From: CAYLLT01 sp964591605 | GTDB taxonomy: Bacteria; Planctomycetota; Phycisphaerae; UBA1845; PWPN01 | Assembly: GCA_964591605.1 (NCBI GenBank) | Contig: CAZQEN010000023.1 | Span: 1 to 39,576, forward strand | Direction of reading: 5' to 3' | DNA length: 39,576 nt | Part shown: positions 1 to 8,224 of the stretch, in pieces | How positions within the stretch are numbered: the stretch's first letter is position 1 | Layout: each line of letters opens with the position of its first letter | Notes under the pieces: generated by a model | Database searches by the model: none | What the model saw: the letters and a program-made list of their open reading frames with translations, nothing else | What the model was told of the DNA's origin: nothing | Position numbers and translations under genes: made by a program

Positions 1-137
1 TAGGGCCGCAACAGGACGTTAACTGTCTTGAGGGCCGTCTCTATCGTGGTGCCAAGCTCACGTGCTCCTGGCTTGAGGAGGTCCTCGTATCCTAACCTCG
101 CCAGCTCGACTGCGGATTGTATCGAAGACTCATTCAT
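1..137 (-). CDS. DUF4393 (Abi-alpha-like) protein, N-terminal part only
   Basis: The first 45 codons of a gene that leaves the window at position 1. It starts with ATG at 137 and overlaps the stop of the upstream gene (130-132) by 8 nt, so the two are probably translated together. The visible protein contains the stretch 'LGYEDLLKPGARELGTTIE', which resembles the N-terminal signature of the DUF4393 family (also called Abi-alpha), where a 'DLLxPxAKElG' segment is typical. Members of that family are associated with phage abortive infection, but the mechanism is poorly known. Assignment rests on a short fragment and is tentative; it could also be an unrelated helical protein. Confidence 0.55.
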   Translation of the reverse strand, partial: MNESSIQSAVELARLGYEDLLKPGARELGTTIETALKTVNVLLRP

Positions 138-981
138 TGGGCTGCTCCGTCGCGCGATGCTGGTTCTCAGAACCCGCGCCACCTGAAGTCATCTTTTCTG
201 TTGCTCGTTCCTCAGTCGATCCCTCAGACGAATCCTTCACCGCCCTTAACGGCCGATCGCCCTTCCGCATCACTCTCTTCAAAGCGGCCTCAGCAGCCGG
301 GCCTTCGAGCGCGTCCCGCTTGATGACCTCTTCGCGGAGCACCTTCAGGATGACCTCATCATCCACCAGCACGTCGACCACCCGGCGCAGCTCGCGACGA
401 ATGGAGCCCATGACGCTCTCATTGTTGAGCAGCAGAGCAGCCAGCATGAAGCGACTCGAAGCGTCCTGGCGGTCCCGCAGATCGATGTGGGCGCCTTTCA
501 CGAATCCCTCTTTCGTGAACAGATACAACGCTTCGAGCTGATCCTCTTTGCGACAATCCAGCGTCGTGAGATCGATCTCCACCAGAAGCCGTCTGTCGAT
601 TGGCTTGGCGAAGATGACCTGATAGAGGCGCCAGACACTGCCGTTGGTGAGAATGACCCACTCAATCCCCTGATTCGAGGCGTAATCCACCGCCTGTTTG
701 ACGTGACGATCCTCAAGGCTGATGCCGATGGCCTTGACTTCAACCAGCTCCACCAGCTTGTTCTCGATCTTCACGGCCAGGTCGCAGTAGGTGCCCCGGA
801 TCGAGTGCTCACTGGTCAGGTCCGCATACTTGTCATACCCCAGCACCTCGTCCATCAGATCCTTGACAAGTGTCACTGTGTCCGCCTCGGAAACGTCGCG
901 GGCCTTCTGTTGGGCGATAATCGGCCCTAGCCGCTTCATGCCTTGGACCATTCGTTCACAGACCTTCTTGGGAATCGCCAT
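130..981 (-). CDS. HsdR N-terminal-like PD-(D/E)xK nuclease domain protein
   Basis: A 283-residue protein resembling the type I restriction HsdR N-terminal domain found as a solitary protein. A PD-(D/E)xK pattern is visible: Asp67 in 'GTYCDLAVK', then 'ELVEVKAIG' supplying Glu81 and Lys83. This is followed by a 'VDYASNQGIEWVILTNG' segment typical of the family. No helicase or methyltransferase partner is present. The C-terminal ~45 residues are charged and low-complexity. The ATG at 981 is chosen because GGAG lies 8 nt upstream and a promoter sits at 1028-1057; the longer reading frame from 1053 would begin inside the -35 box. It overlaps the downstream DUF4393-like gene by 8 nt. Function as a nuclease or defence protein is inference. 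Confidence 0.75.
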   Translation of the reverse strand: MAIPKKVCERMVQGMKRLGPIIAQQKARDVSEADTVTLVKDLMDEVLGYDKYADLTSEHSIRGTYCDLAVKIENKLVELVEVKAIGISLEDRHVKQAVDYASNQGIEWVILTNGSVWRLYQVIFAKPIDRRLLVEIDLTTLDCRKEDQLEALYLFTKEGFVKGAHIDLRDRQDASSRFMLAALLLNNESVMGSIRRELRRVVDVLVDDEVILKVLREEVIKRDALEGPAAEAALKRVMRKGDRPLRAVKDSSEGSTEERATEKMTSGGAGSENQHRATEQPNE

Positions 982-1027
982 TGTTGTCGCTCCGATTCGA
1001 GACTGTTTAGACCAGAAAAGCTTCTGG

Positions 1028-1057
1028 ATACTACCGCGCATGGGAGCAATCACGCAA
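1028..1057 (-). promoter_or_regulatory. Sigma70-like promoter for the HsdR-N-like gene
   Basis: On the minus strand TTGCGT (1052-1057) is followed after 18 nt by TAGTAT (1028-1033). Predicted transcription start is near 1021, giving a ~40-nt leader before the ATG at 981. The rest of the 982-1267 interval shows no gene. Confidence 0.5.
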
Positions 1058-1267
1058 GCCAGAACCAGCGTCGAACCTCACGGCAGCGGACCCACTGATC
1101 TATCGGTTTCAGGGCCTCCAAACCTCCGTCAGGGATTCGATCCTGGCGATTGAAGGGCAGAGCCTTCTGTGTCGCGCCCGGGCCTGTGCTGGTTCGGGAT
1201 GGATCGCGTCGATCCCGTGGCCGGGGCGGCCGCGCGTGAGTGCAGGACAAGCCTTCGGCATGGAGTC

Positions 1268-1840
1268 TCAGACCGCGTCAGGACGTCGACCAGCTCGCGA
1301 GCGGATCTCCACCCCCGGCCGGCCCTCTGCCCTGGCGTCGCGCGTGGCCTTCATGTTCAGCAGTGCGGCAATGATCCGGGAAGCCTCCCCGCGATCGTTC
1401 AGATCCTCGAGCGCCCGGACCCCGAAGTGGCGCCGGAGCCAGCTCTCGAATCCAGCGGCCGTGAACCCCAGGCGGTCCCGCAGGTGCGCCAGCAGCCCAA
1501 TCTGTGCCCGGGTCACTGTTCCCCGCGGCTCGATCGGATCGCCCGTCCCCGGCCGGCCCGTCAGCAGCTCGATCAGCTCCGCGGCCTGCTCTCTCGACAG
1601 CCTCGACACGCTCCCTGCCGGCGTCAACGCCCGCAGATCCTCGTGTGAGAGGCCCCGCCGCTGTGCCCAGCCGAAGAGAGCCCGTCGCTGGGCAGCCGTG
1701 ATGCCTTCAACGTTGTCCTGAGTGACGGTCATTCGCTGGATTGTAGGTCTGGCGTGCGGCCTCGACCTCTCCGCAGCCCGCGGGCCTTGCAGCCGCGAGG
1801 GCTCCGGCCTCAGCGGGTTCAGCTTATCGACAATCTCCAT
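1268..1840 (-). CDS. GemA/Gp16-like (DUF1018-type) helical repeat protein
   Basis: A 190-residue protein whose last two thirds hold two related helical segments, at residues ~46-94 ('ITAAQRRALFGWAQRRGL...LSREQAAELIELL') and ~109-163 ('VTRAQIGLLAHLRDRLGF...LNDRGEASRIIAALL'). The pattern of a 'T.AQ...' helix, an aromatic or Gly-rich turn and a 'L...EAs.lI..L' helix matches the Mu Gp16/GemA (DUF1018) family, whose roles are unclear. No phage genes surround it. The ATG at 1840 has GGAG 8 nt upstream; an ATG at 1732 would also keep both repeats. The open frame continues upstream to 2155, but that part has no recognisable domain. The C-terminus is basic, which would fit nucleic acid binding. Confidence 0.6.
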   Translation of the reverse strand: MEIVDKLNPLRPEPSRLQGPRAAERSRPHARPTIQRMTVTQDNVEGITAAQRRALFGWAQRRGLSHEDLRALTPAGSVSRLSREQAAELIELLTGRPGTGDPIEPRGTVTRAQIGLLAHLRDRLGFTAAGFESWLRRHFGVRALEDLNDRGEASRIIAALLNMKATRDARAEGRPGVEIRSRAGRRPDAV

Positions 1841-2151
1841 GACCACGTCTCCGCGCCTCTGCCCGCAGCTTTCGAGCATTTGGGCTCCATCGCTCGCTGG
1901 TACGTAGCAGCTCTGCGGTAAGCGAGCGGTCACGCTCGGCGCGATATAGACCTGGCGGGAACATCCATCGTTCACCGACGTGATGGCCCCAGAGTGTATT
2001 GCGGCTTGTTGGGGTATCGCACTGAGAAAGTGCTGCTGGGTGGTGTGGGAGTCCAACTGACTCACCGGAACACTCGCTGACCTGAGGTCTGGCAGAGGGC
2101 CGATGAAAGGGATGCGCGCCGGATCAGCGGGCCGCCGGAAGCTCGAATCGC
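1841..2151. other. Intergenic stretch, no supported gene
   Basis: This ~310-nt interval is open in the frame of the GemA-like gene, but the translation is Ser/Pro/Gln-rich and featureless. It contains short inverted repeats around 1888-1957 (GCTCGCT/AGCGAGC and GAGCG/CGCTC). I see no other gene in it. Confidence 0.4.
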
Positions 2152-2349
2152 TCAATTCGCGGCGTCTTTGGCCTTCTCGTGAATGTCGGTGGCCGTTTCC
2201 TTGAACTGGCTGACATCCTCTTTCGCCTTATCCGGGTCGACCGTCACGCTGACCTTGCCGCCTTCCTCTGAGCGGGAGATGCTGAGCCAGCCCCGATATA
2301 GCCCGATCAGGACAACCAGCCCCAGCAGTACGAACAGCAGTTTCTTCAT
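2152..2349 (-). CDS. Small single-pass membrane protein
   Basis: A 65-residue protein beginning 'MKKLLFVLLGLVVLIGLYRGW', that is, two lysines and then one strong membrane helix (residues ~4-20). The soluble tail is highly charged and helical, with 'DPDKAKEDVSQFKETATDI' followed by further Lys/Ala/Glu. The topology suggests an inner-membrane anchor with the charged tail outside. ATG 2349 is preceded by AGGAAGG about 9 nt upstream. The longer frame from 2427 adds 26 residues without a ribosome site. No family recognised. Confidence 0.65.
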   Translation of the reverse strand: MKKLLFVLLGLVVLIGLYRGWLSISRSEEGGKVSVTVDPDKAKEDVSQFKETATDIHEKAKDAAN

Positions 2350-2659
2350 GGTCCACGTCCTTCCTGCGCTCTGATCCACACGCCCGGCTGCGCATCCGGT
2401 CTGGGAAGGCCATTGTACAGCCCCCATGCCGCGTCAACCATGGAACAAGTGTGTCGCGCCCGCGGTGGAATGCATACTACGTCCGGCGGGCCGCCTCATT
2501 CAGAAGCCGTCGGGGACGCGACGGGAGGAGTGCGGCCGGTGCTGGTTCACCTGACCCCCCGCGGCCGCTGGGGATTCTGAGAGACGCCGCCCAACCTGTC
2601 ACGCACTCCCCTGCGGGGAGTCTGCAGCGACTGAGTACCCGCCGTCCGGTTTGCGGCGG

Positions 2660-2665
2660 TACAAT
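2660..2665 (+). promoter_or_regulatory. -10 box of a leaderless promoter
   Basis: TACAAT lies exactly 6 nt before the ATG at 2672, so transcription would start at or beside the start codon. There is no Shine-Dalgarno sequence and no convincing -35. The same TACAAT-6 nt-ATG arrangement recurs upstream of the gene starting at 36193. Confidence 0.5.
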
Positions 2666-2671
2666 GGGCCT

Positions 2672-3136
2672 ATGCACGGGATTCCGCCCCATCTGCTCCC
2701 GCAGGCCCCGCCGCAGGTGACCAGCCACTTTCGCTGCAGGAACTGCGGGTATGACAACTACGGCGCCCCGGTCATGCGCTGTCCCGAATGCGGCCGGCGG
2801 GCGCGGGACAGCCGAGTCTCCGGCGGCCGCATCCTGGTGCTGATGGTCCTGCTGGGCGCTACGGTTTTCGCGACCTGGGCCACGTACCGGATCCTGTGGC
2901 TCCAGAGCGATTATGTCACCGGGGATGGCCGTGCACTCCAGACACCACCTATGAATCCCGTGAACCTCCGGAAAGCCTGTGTGGAAGAGTGCGGGATCCG
3001 CGCGCTCATCGTTTTCCTGTCCGGCGCGGCGATCTGCCTCTGGTATGCCTACTTTCGAGTCTTTGAATGGGGCCAGGGCCGGCGTCTGATGGCGCGGGCG
3101 CGGGCCATCCTCTGCATTCCTGAATCGGGTCGCTGA
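2672..3136 (+). CDS. Zinc-ribbon protein with two membrane segments
   Basis: A 154-residue protein with an N-terminal zinc ribbon, 'CRNCGYDNYGAPVMRCPECG' (roughly residues 22-41), made of two Cys-x2-Cys knuckles. Two hydrophobic segments follow ('ILVLMVLLGATVFATWATY' near residue 55 and 'ALIVFLSGAAICLWYAYF' near 112). Short zinc-ribbon membrane proteins of this type are frequent in planctomycetes and have no known role. The start at 2672 is chosen because of the -10 box immediately upstream; the frame is open 7 codons earlier from a TTG. The gene ends 30 nt before the large membrane protein at 3167 and may be cotranscribed with it. Confidence 0.7.
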   Translation: MHGIPPHLLPQAPPQVTSHFRCRNCGYDNYGAPVMRCPECGRRARDSRVSGGRILVLMVLLGATVFATWATYRILWLQSDYVTGDGRALQTPPMNPVNLRKACVEECGIRALIVFLSGAAICLWYAYFRVFEWGQGRRLMARARAILCIPESGR

Positions 3137-3166
3137 TCTTCTCGCGAGAAGAGGATACCGCCGCGC

Positions 3167-5314
3167 GTGAGCATGCCACCATCGCAACCTGTGTACGAGC
3201 CGGCGATATCACGGTCGGATCCGCGGCCGCCGCGGCCCGGGCCTGTCCGGGCAGACCGGCGGGGAGCGCTTCGCCCGAATTCCCACGGCCGGCTGGTCCT
3301 CCTCATGGCGATCGTCGCCGTCGGCCTGACCTTCTGGCGAGCCTGGGTCTGCGACGATGCCTACATCACCTTCCGCGTGGTGCGAAACACGCTGGAGGGC
3401 CACGGACCGGTGTTCAATCCCGGCGAGCGTGTGCAGGCTTTCACGCATCCCCTGTGGTATGGCCTGCTGCTCATCGGGGGCTTCGTCTGGTCGAACCTGC
3501 ACGGCCTGGCGGTCACGCTCGGCCTGCTGCTGACGGCGGGGTCGTTCCTCGCGCTGGGGTGGACTCTGCGTCCGCCTCGACACGCGGGGACGACAGACCT
3601 GCGTGATGGCTTCGGGCTGAACCGGGCCAGCCTCCTGCTTTTTGCAGGCTCGATCCTCCTGCTCGCGTCGCCGAGCTTCCTGGAGTTCCAGACGTCGGGG
3701 CTCGAAAACGCGCTGACTCACGCGCTCCTGTTTGCGCTGCTGTGCCATCTGCTGGTGACGGATTCGCCCGGCGCATCGGCACGGCCCGCCTTCGTTTTCC
3801 TGCTGGGTGGGCTGGTTGTAATGAACCGTCCGGACCAGGTTTGGCTGATGGCCCCCCTGCTCGGCTGGATGGCCGTCCGGCTGCTCCAGACCGAACGACG
3901 CGGGCTGGCCCTCGCCCTGCCGGCGCTGCTGCCTCCGGTCGCATGGTATGCGTTCGCCGCGGTTTACTACGGCACCCCCCTGCCCAACCCCGCATACGCC
4001 AAGATGTGCGAGATCGGCTGGCACTTCGGACTTCTGTACGCCCGCGAGTTCGTGCGGCACGAGCCTCTCTCGGCCGCGGTGGTCCTGGCGGCGATGGCCG
4101 CCGCCCCTGTTTGGTGTGTCGCCCGTTGGCGATCGGGCCGCCCGCTCTCGACGGCATGGCCCTGGCTGAGCCTGGGCATCACGATGCAGGCGGCCTACGT
4201 CATCTGGGTCGGCGGGGATTTCATGCGCGGAAGGTTTTTCCTCTCCTGCCTGGTCTGCGCGGTGTTCGTTCTCGTGGCGGCGGCCAGAGACGTCCTCCCG
4301 GAGCGCGACTATGGGCGGCCCCTCGCGGGCATCTTGCTGGCGGCGTTTCCCGCGGTGTGGCTCATCCGGCTGATCGAGTACCTGCCGGTCGGGCCCATGA
4401 CCGGCTTCGTGTCGTGGAGCGCCCAGGAACGTCTCACGCGCTGGGCGTGCATCGTGGCTGCGGCCGTCTGGGCCACGGGCGCGCTGCTTGCGGCATTCTT
4501 CGCCCGCAGACGGACGGGCTGGTCGAAACGGTGCACCGGCGTCGTGATTCTGCACGGACTCGTCGTGCTGTGCTTCGTGGGATACCGCGAGATCGACTGG
4601 TCGGCCGTCGCCGCCTACAGCGTGCTGCTGGTGCTGTCACTGCTGCTCCTGTGGCGGCACGTATCCGCAGGGGGCAGCAGTCCCGTACTGCTCGCAGCGG
4701 CCGGCCTCGCCGTGGCGGTCGGCACCAGCCTCCAATTCAACGCGTACGTCAGCCTGAGTCTCGGCAACGGCATCGTGCGTGAATACGACTTCTATCGCGG
4801 CGCGTGGGACGACGCACGATTCCGCCGGCCGGATGCGACGGTCCAGCCGGGGGTTCCCAAGCTCCTGATTCTGGGGCGAGCGGCCCGGGCCTACAGCCAG
4901 CGGTTCGGCCCCATCGCACTGTGCTACACGAACGCCGGCTTCGTGGGCTGGGAGGCCGGTCCTGATGTGCACCTCGTGGACTGGTACGGGCTGGTGGACG
5001 CGTTCATCGCCCGCAGCTCGTATCTGCCGTCGTGGCGGCCGGGGCACGTGTGGCATACCCCGCCGCGCGAATACCTCGAGACACTCGGCGCGGTGAACCT
5101 GTTGCCCGATTGGGAGTCGCGCCTGGCCGCGATGGACCCGCGGCTGCGGGAGGACGCGCTGGCCATGGCCGCAGCGGCACGACAGCGGGCCTGGAGCGAC
5201 CCCAGGGAGCAGTCGCGCTCCGAGCGGACACGCCTCGTGGTCGCCCGACCGATCTGGTCACGCGAACGGCTGGGCGCGCTGCGTGACTTCATGTCCTTAC
5301 GCGGTCGTCGATAG
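3167..5314 (+). CDS. GT-C-type polytopic membrane glycosyltransferase candidate
   Basis: A 715-residue protein with about 10-12 membrane helices. The first extracytoplasmic loop has 'CDDAYITFRVVRN' followed by 'VFNPGERVQAFTHPLWYG', a signature shared by ZomB-like and other GT-C proteins, where the acidic pair just after helix 1 is the presumed catalytic region using lipid-linked sugars. The C-terminal soluble domain carries 'VDWYGLVDAFIAR' and 'PGHVWHTPPREYL', typical of the same planctomycete/leptospiral group. The real substrate is unknown. GTG 3167 has GAGG 12 nt upstream; an ATG two codons later is possible. The zinc-ribbon gene precedes it by 30 nt. Confidence 0.7.
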   Translation: MSMPPSQPVYEPAISRSDPRPPRPGPVRADRRGALRPNSHGRLVLLMAIVAVGLTFWRAWVCDDAYITFRVVRNTLEGHGPVFNPGERVQAFTHPLWYGLLLIGGFVWSNLHGLAVTLGLLLTAGSFLALGWTLRPPRHAGTTDLRDGFGLNRASLLLFAGSILLLASPSFLEFQTSGLENALTHALLFALLCHLLVTDSPGASARPAFVFLLGGLVVMNRPDQVWLMAPLLGWMAVRLLQTERRGLALALPALLPPVAWYAFAAVYYGTPLPNPAYAKMCEIGWHFGLLYAREFVRHEPLSAAVVLAAMAAAPVWCVARWRSGRPLSTAWPWLSLGITMQAAYVIWVGGDFMRGRFFLSCLVCAVFVLVAAARDVLPERDYGRPLAGILLAAFPAVWLIRLIEYLPVGPMTGFVSWSAQERLTRWACIVAAAVWATGALLAAFFARRRTGWSKRCTGVVILHGLVVLCFVGYREIDWSAVAAYSVLLVLSLLLLWRHVSAGGSSPVLLAAAGLAVAVGTSLQFNAYVSLSLGNGIVREYDFYRGAWDDARFRRPDATVQPGVPKLLILGRAARAYSQRFGPIALCYTNAGFVGWEAGPDVHLVDWYGLVDAFIARSSYLPSWRPGHVWHTPPREYLETLGAVNLLPDWESRLAAMDPRLREDALAMAAAARQRAWSDPREQSRSERTRLVVARPIWSRERLGALRDFMSLRGRR

Positions 5315-5420
5315 ACCCGACCACCTGCGGTCATCTGCTGTGGGGGTGCTTCCGGCGCGTTTGGGGATTGTTGCCCGTGGAGGAAGTGGTGGCGATTCGC
5401 CCTGGACGCCGGCGGCTCTC

Positions 5421-6542
5421 TTATCTGGCGATGCTTTCGAGAAACGCGGCGTTGCTGGGGAACTTGCGGAGCGATTCGAGCAGCGTCTCCATCGCCTTGG
5501 GCGGCGGGAGCGGGCTGATCTGGCGACGGATGCGGTAGACTTTCTCGACGACCTGCTGGCCCAGCAGTAACTCTTCCTTGCGCGTCCCCGACTGGTTCAG
5601 ATCCATCGCCGGCCAGATCCGCAGGTTCGCCAGGTCCCGGCTGAGCATGATCTCCATGTTGCCGGTGCCCTTGAACTCGTTGAAGATCAGCTCATCCATC
5701 CGGCTGCCCGTCTCAATCAGCGCCGAGGCCATGATCGTCAGCGACCCGCCGTTCTCGATGGTGCGGGCCGCTCCGAAAATCGACTTGGGCTCCTGCAGGG
5801 CGCGGATATCGACCCCCCCGCTCATCGTCCGCCCGGACGACTTGATCCCCGCATTGAACGCCCGCCCCAGCCGCGTCAGCGAATCCAGCAGGATCAGCAC
5901 GTGCTGGCCGGTCTCCACCATGCGCTTGGCCTTCTCGATCATCAGCCGGGCGATCCGCAGGTGCGACGTGATGTCCTGGTCGTTGCTCGAAAAAACAACC
6001 TCCCCGTGCACCGTCCGCCGCATCTCGGTGACCTCTTCCGGCCGCTCGTCGATGAGCAGCACCATCATGTAGAGGTCCGGATGGTTTTTGGCGATCCCCG
6101 CGGCCATCTGCTGCAGAAGGATGGTCTTGCCCGTGCGCGGCGGGGCGGCGATGAGCCCCCGCTGCCCCCGCCCGATGGGCGTCATCAGGTCGACCACCCG
6201 CATGGTCAGCGGCCCGCCGGGCGTCTCGAACTGAATCCGCTGTTTCGGATCCACCGCCGTCAGGTCGTTGAACGAAGTCAACTGCGTATACGCGTCGACG
6301 GCCAGTCCGTTGACGGATTCAACCCCTGTGAGCGTCCACTGGGACTGGGGCGCTCCGCCGGCCCGCCCGTTGGAGCGCTGCGTCGGGCCGGTGAGGTTCT
6401 CACCTCCGCGCAGCGCCCAGCGCCGGACCATTTCGTTCGGCACGAACGGATCGGTCGGGTGGACGGCGTAATTGCGCTTCGCGGAGCGCAGAAAACCCCA
6501 TCCCTTTTCGCTCAGTTCCAGGGTACCTTCGGCGAGTTCCAT
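5421..6542 (-). CDS. rho: Transcription termination factor Rho
   Basis: Hexameric RNA-dependent ATPase that terminates transcription. The N-terminal OB-fold is seen as 'GTLELSEKGWGFLRSAKRNY' (from residue 6). Walker A is 'AAPPRTGKT' (~132-140), Walker B lies in 'HVLILLDSLTRLGRAFN', the Q/R-loop region is 'SGGVDIRALQEPKSIFGAAR', and the arginine-rich C-terminal part includes 'NLRIWPAMDLNQSGTRKEELL'. At 373 residues it is shorter than E. coli Rho and lacks the N-terminal Rho_N helical subdomain. The frame is open to a GTG at 6626, which would add 28 residues of poor similarity; GAGGAG lies 15 nt before ATG 6542, so the start is not settled. It converges with the glycosyltransferase gene. Confidence 0.95.
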   Translation of the reverse strand: MELAEGTLELSEKGWGFLRSAKRNYAVHPTDPFVPNEMVRRWALRGGENLTGPTQRSNGRAGGAPQSQWTLTGVESVNGLAVDAYTQLTSFNDLTAVDPKQRIQFETPGGPLTMRVVDLMTPIGRGQRGLIAAPPRTGKTILLQQMAAGIAKNHPDLYMMVLLIDERPEEVTEMRRTVHGEVVFSSNDQDITSHLRIARLMIEKAKRMVETGQHVLILLDSLTRLGRAFNAGIKSSGRTMSGGVDIRALQEPKSIFGAARTIENGGSLTIMASALIETGSRMDELIFNEFKGTGNMEIMLSRDLANLRIWPAMDLNQSGTRKEELLLGQQVVEKVYRIRRQISPLPPPKAMETLLESLRKFPSNAAFLESIAR

Positions 6543-6664
6543 ACCCTGCCAGATGGCTCCTCGTACGATGTCATGTGAAAACGGCTCGACCGTCACCAGA
6601 CAAAAACGGCATACGGACGAAAACACAGCTCGGGCCGCTGGGTCCCCGACGGGAAGGCGACACT

Positions 6665-6693
6665 CTTGTAGCCGATGAGTGGCCCTGCGTCAA
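6665..6693 (-). promoter_or_regulatory. Promoter of rho
   Basis: On the minus strand TTGACG (6688-6693), a 17-nt spacer and TACAAG (6665-6670). Predicted start is near 6658, leaving a ~115-nt untranslated leader if translation begins at 6542. The remaining DNA between 6694 and 6965 shows no gene. Confidence 0.6.
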
Positions 6694-6965
6694 GCAGCGC
6701 AAGACCGTCGATCCGATCCGCCGGCCGGAAAGCCATCCCCCATCCCGGATCCGTCACGCTGCATCCAGCCGGATGTGCAGCCGGATCAGGTCGTCGCGCC
6801 CCGTGGTGGACCTACCCGTCCTTGAACCGCTTCAAATCGCCCCCACGGGCCGGACCGCTCCCTCCCCGCCGGCGCCGTCCCGGCTTTCGAGACGCGAGCT
6901 TCCCGGTCCTCGTTCAGGGCCGAACCACCCCCGCCGCCGGCAGCCGGATCACGCTGCCCGTACCA

Positions 6966-7898
6966 TTACCGCAGCTTCTTGAGCAGACCTTTGACACCCC
7001 GCTCCTTCTTGGGCTCTTCCTTGGGCTTCTCCTCTTCCTTCGGTTGCTGCTGGGCCTTGGGCTCCTCCTTCGGCTTGTCCTCCGCGCTCGCTTTGGATGT
7101 GTCGGTGCCGCCGGCCGTCGGCTCGCCGCCCGCAGCCGGCGCGCCCTGCCCCGCCGCAAGCTGATCCATATCCATCACCGTCACCCCTTCCGGGGCCACG
7201 AACTTGAACGTATCGGGCTTGGGTTCGATGTCGTACTTGATGTCCTGAAGCGTCATCGTCACCGTCGGTTTGTCCTTCTCGTACGTCACCGTCTTGACCA
7301 CCGCGCCGTCGCTCTTGCGGTAGTGGGTGACCGTCCGCATGTTCTTGTAGACCGCTTTCTGCTCGGGTGTTGCATCCGCCTCCGGCTTGACGCGGCTTTC
7401 GATCACCCACACGCTCTTGCCGTCAATCGTCTCGTCGGGCAGCAGCTTCGACTCGAAGTGCTTGCGCATCTCCTCCCACACCTCTTTGCCGAACGGGCTC
7501 TGCGACTGGACCATTTTCTGTTTGGTCGCCTGTTTGAACTCCGGTGATTCGATAAGCGTGTAGCTGTATTCGCCGTCGTACACGTTCAGGATGCGCGACT
7601 CGACCTTCTCCTCGGGACCGTCGGCGATCTTGCGCACCCCCTTGGACTTCGTGTCGTTGCGCATCAGCCACTTCTCACCCTTCTTGAGGTAGATGACCGT
7701 CGAGTCCGACTCCGACTTCTCGGACATCTGCTCGTTGGACAGGTCCGTCTTGGTCTTCATCCGGGCCTCGGCCGACTTGTGCTTGGCCGTCAGCTCGGCG
7801 ATCTTTTTCTCCACCTCCTCGAGCGTTTCTGCACTCGCAGGGGCGGCCACACTCAGCAAACCCGCAAACACTGTCGCAATCATCATCGCGTATCGCAT
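6966..7898 (-). CDS. Exported LolA-like (outer membrane lipoprotein carrier fold) protein
   Basis: A 310-residue exported protein. The signal peptide is 'MRYAMMIATVFAGLLSVAAPASA', with probable cleavage before 'ETLEE'. A coiled, Lys/Glu-rich stretch follows, then a region that looks like the LolA/LolB fold: 'STVIYLKKGEKWLMRND', 'YSYTLIES', 'VWVIESRVKPEA', 'KTVTYEKDKPTVTMTLQDI' and 'PDTFKFVAPEGVTV'. This is the order seen in planctomycete 'outer membrane lipoprotein-sorting' paralogues. The tail (~residue 250 on) is Pro/Glu/Lys/Gln low-complexity and ends with a basic amphipathic motif. ATG 7898 is preceded by AAAGGG at 6 nt. A TATAAA at 7930-7935 could be its -10. Ligand unknown. Confidence 0.65.
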   Translation of the reverse strand: MRYAMMIATVFAGLLSVAAPASAETLEEVEKKIAELTAKHKSAEARMKTKTDLSNEQMSEKSESDSTVIYLKKGEKWLMRNDTKSKGVRKIADGPEEKVESRILNVYDGEYSYTLIESPEFKQATKQKMVQSQSPFGKEVWEEMRKHFESKLLPDETIDGKSVWVIESRVKPEADATPEQKAVYKNMRTVTHYRKSDGAVVKTVTYEKDKPTVTMTLQDIKYDIEPKPDTFKFVAPEGVTVMDMDQLAAGQGAPAAGGEPTAGGTDTSKASAEDKPKEEPKAQQQPKEEEKPKEEPKKERGVKGLLKKLR

Positions 7899-8224
7899 CG
7901 TGACCCTTTCTGTCTGGTAAGAATCCGGCTTTATACGGCAGGAATGCGTCCCTTCCGGTCGGCCGACGATACAGATACCACCTCCCTTCCCGCCCGTCAA
8001 TTCCCGCGCCCCTGCCCGCCGACACGATGAGTCCGTGAAACTTCGGGCGGCGCCCTTATCAGAACCCTGAGCGTCACGAGCGGGCCTGATCCTCGAACAG
8101 GGCAGCGCCAGGCCGGTCGCTCACGCTCCCGGTTCTGATGGTGGGCGTATCCTCCCCCGCCTGAACGGTCACGAACCCCGACGTGGGTGCCTGTCTGGCT
8201 TCCTCCGATTACACTGGGCCGGCC
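7899..8224. other. Divergent intergenic region
   Basis: About 325 nt between divergent genes. It holds the putative TATAAA (minus strand, 7930-7935) for the LolA-like gene and TACACT (8210-8215, plus strand) nine nt before the hydrolase ATG. No open frame here has a credible product. Confidence 0.4.

Noticed and set aside
982..1267. GATTCGATCC at 1133 as a tRNA T-arm
   Set aside because: No matching acceptor, D or anticodon arms could be found on either strand.
3209..4555. Long open frame (448 codons) antisense to the glycosyltransferase gene
   Set aside because: Arg/Gln/Glu/Pro-rich shadow typical of the antisense frame of a GC-rich membrane-protein gene; no domain or ribosome site.
8024..8042. 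CGATGAGTCCGTGAAAC as a hammerhead ribozyme core
   Set aside because: It resembles the conserved CUGAUGA...GAAAC boxes, but there is no stem II between them and no pairing for stems I and III.
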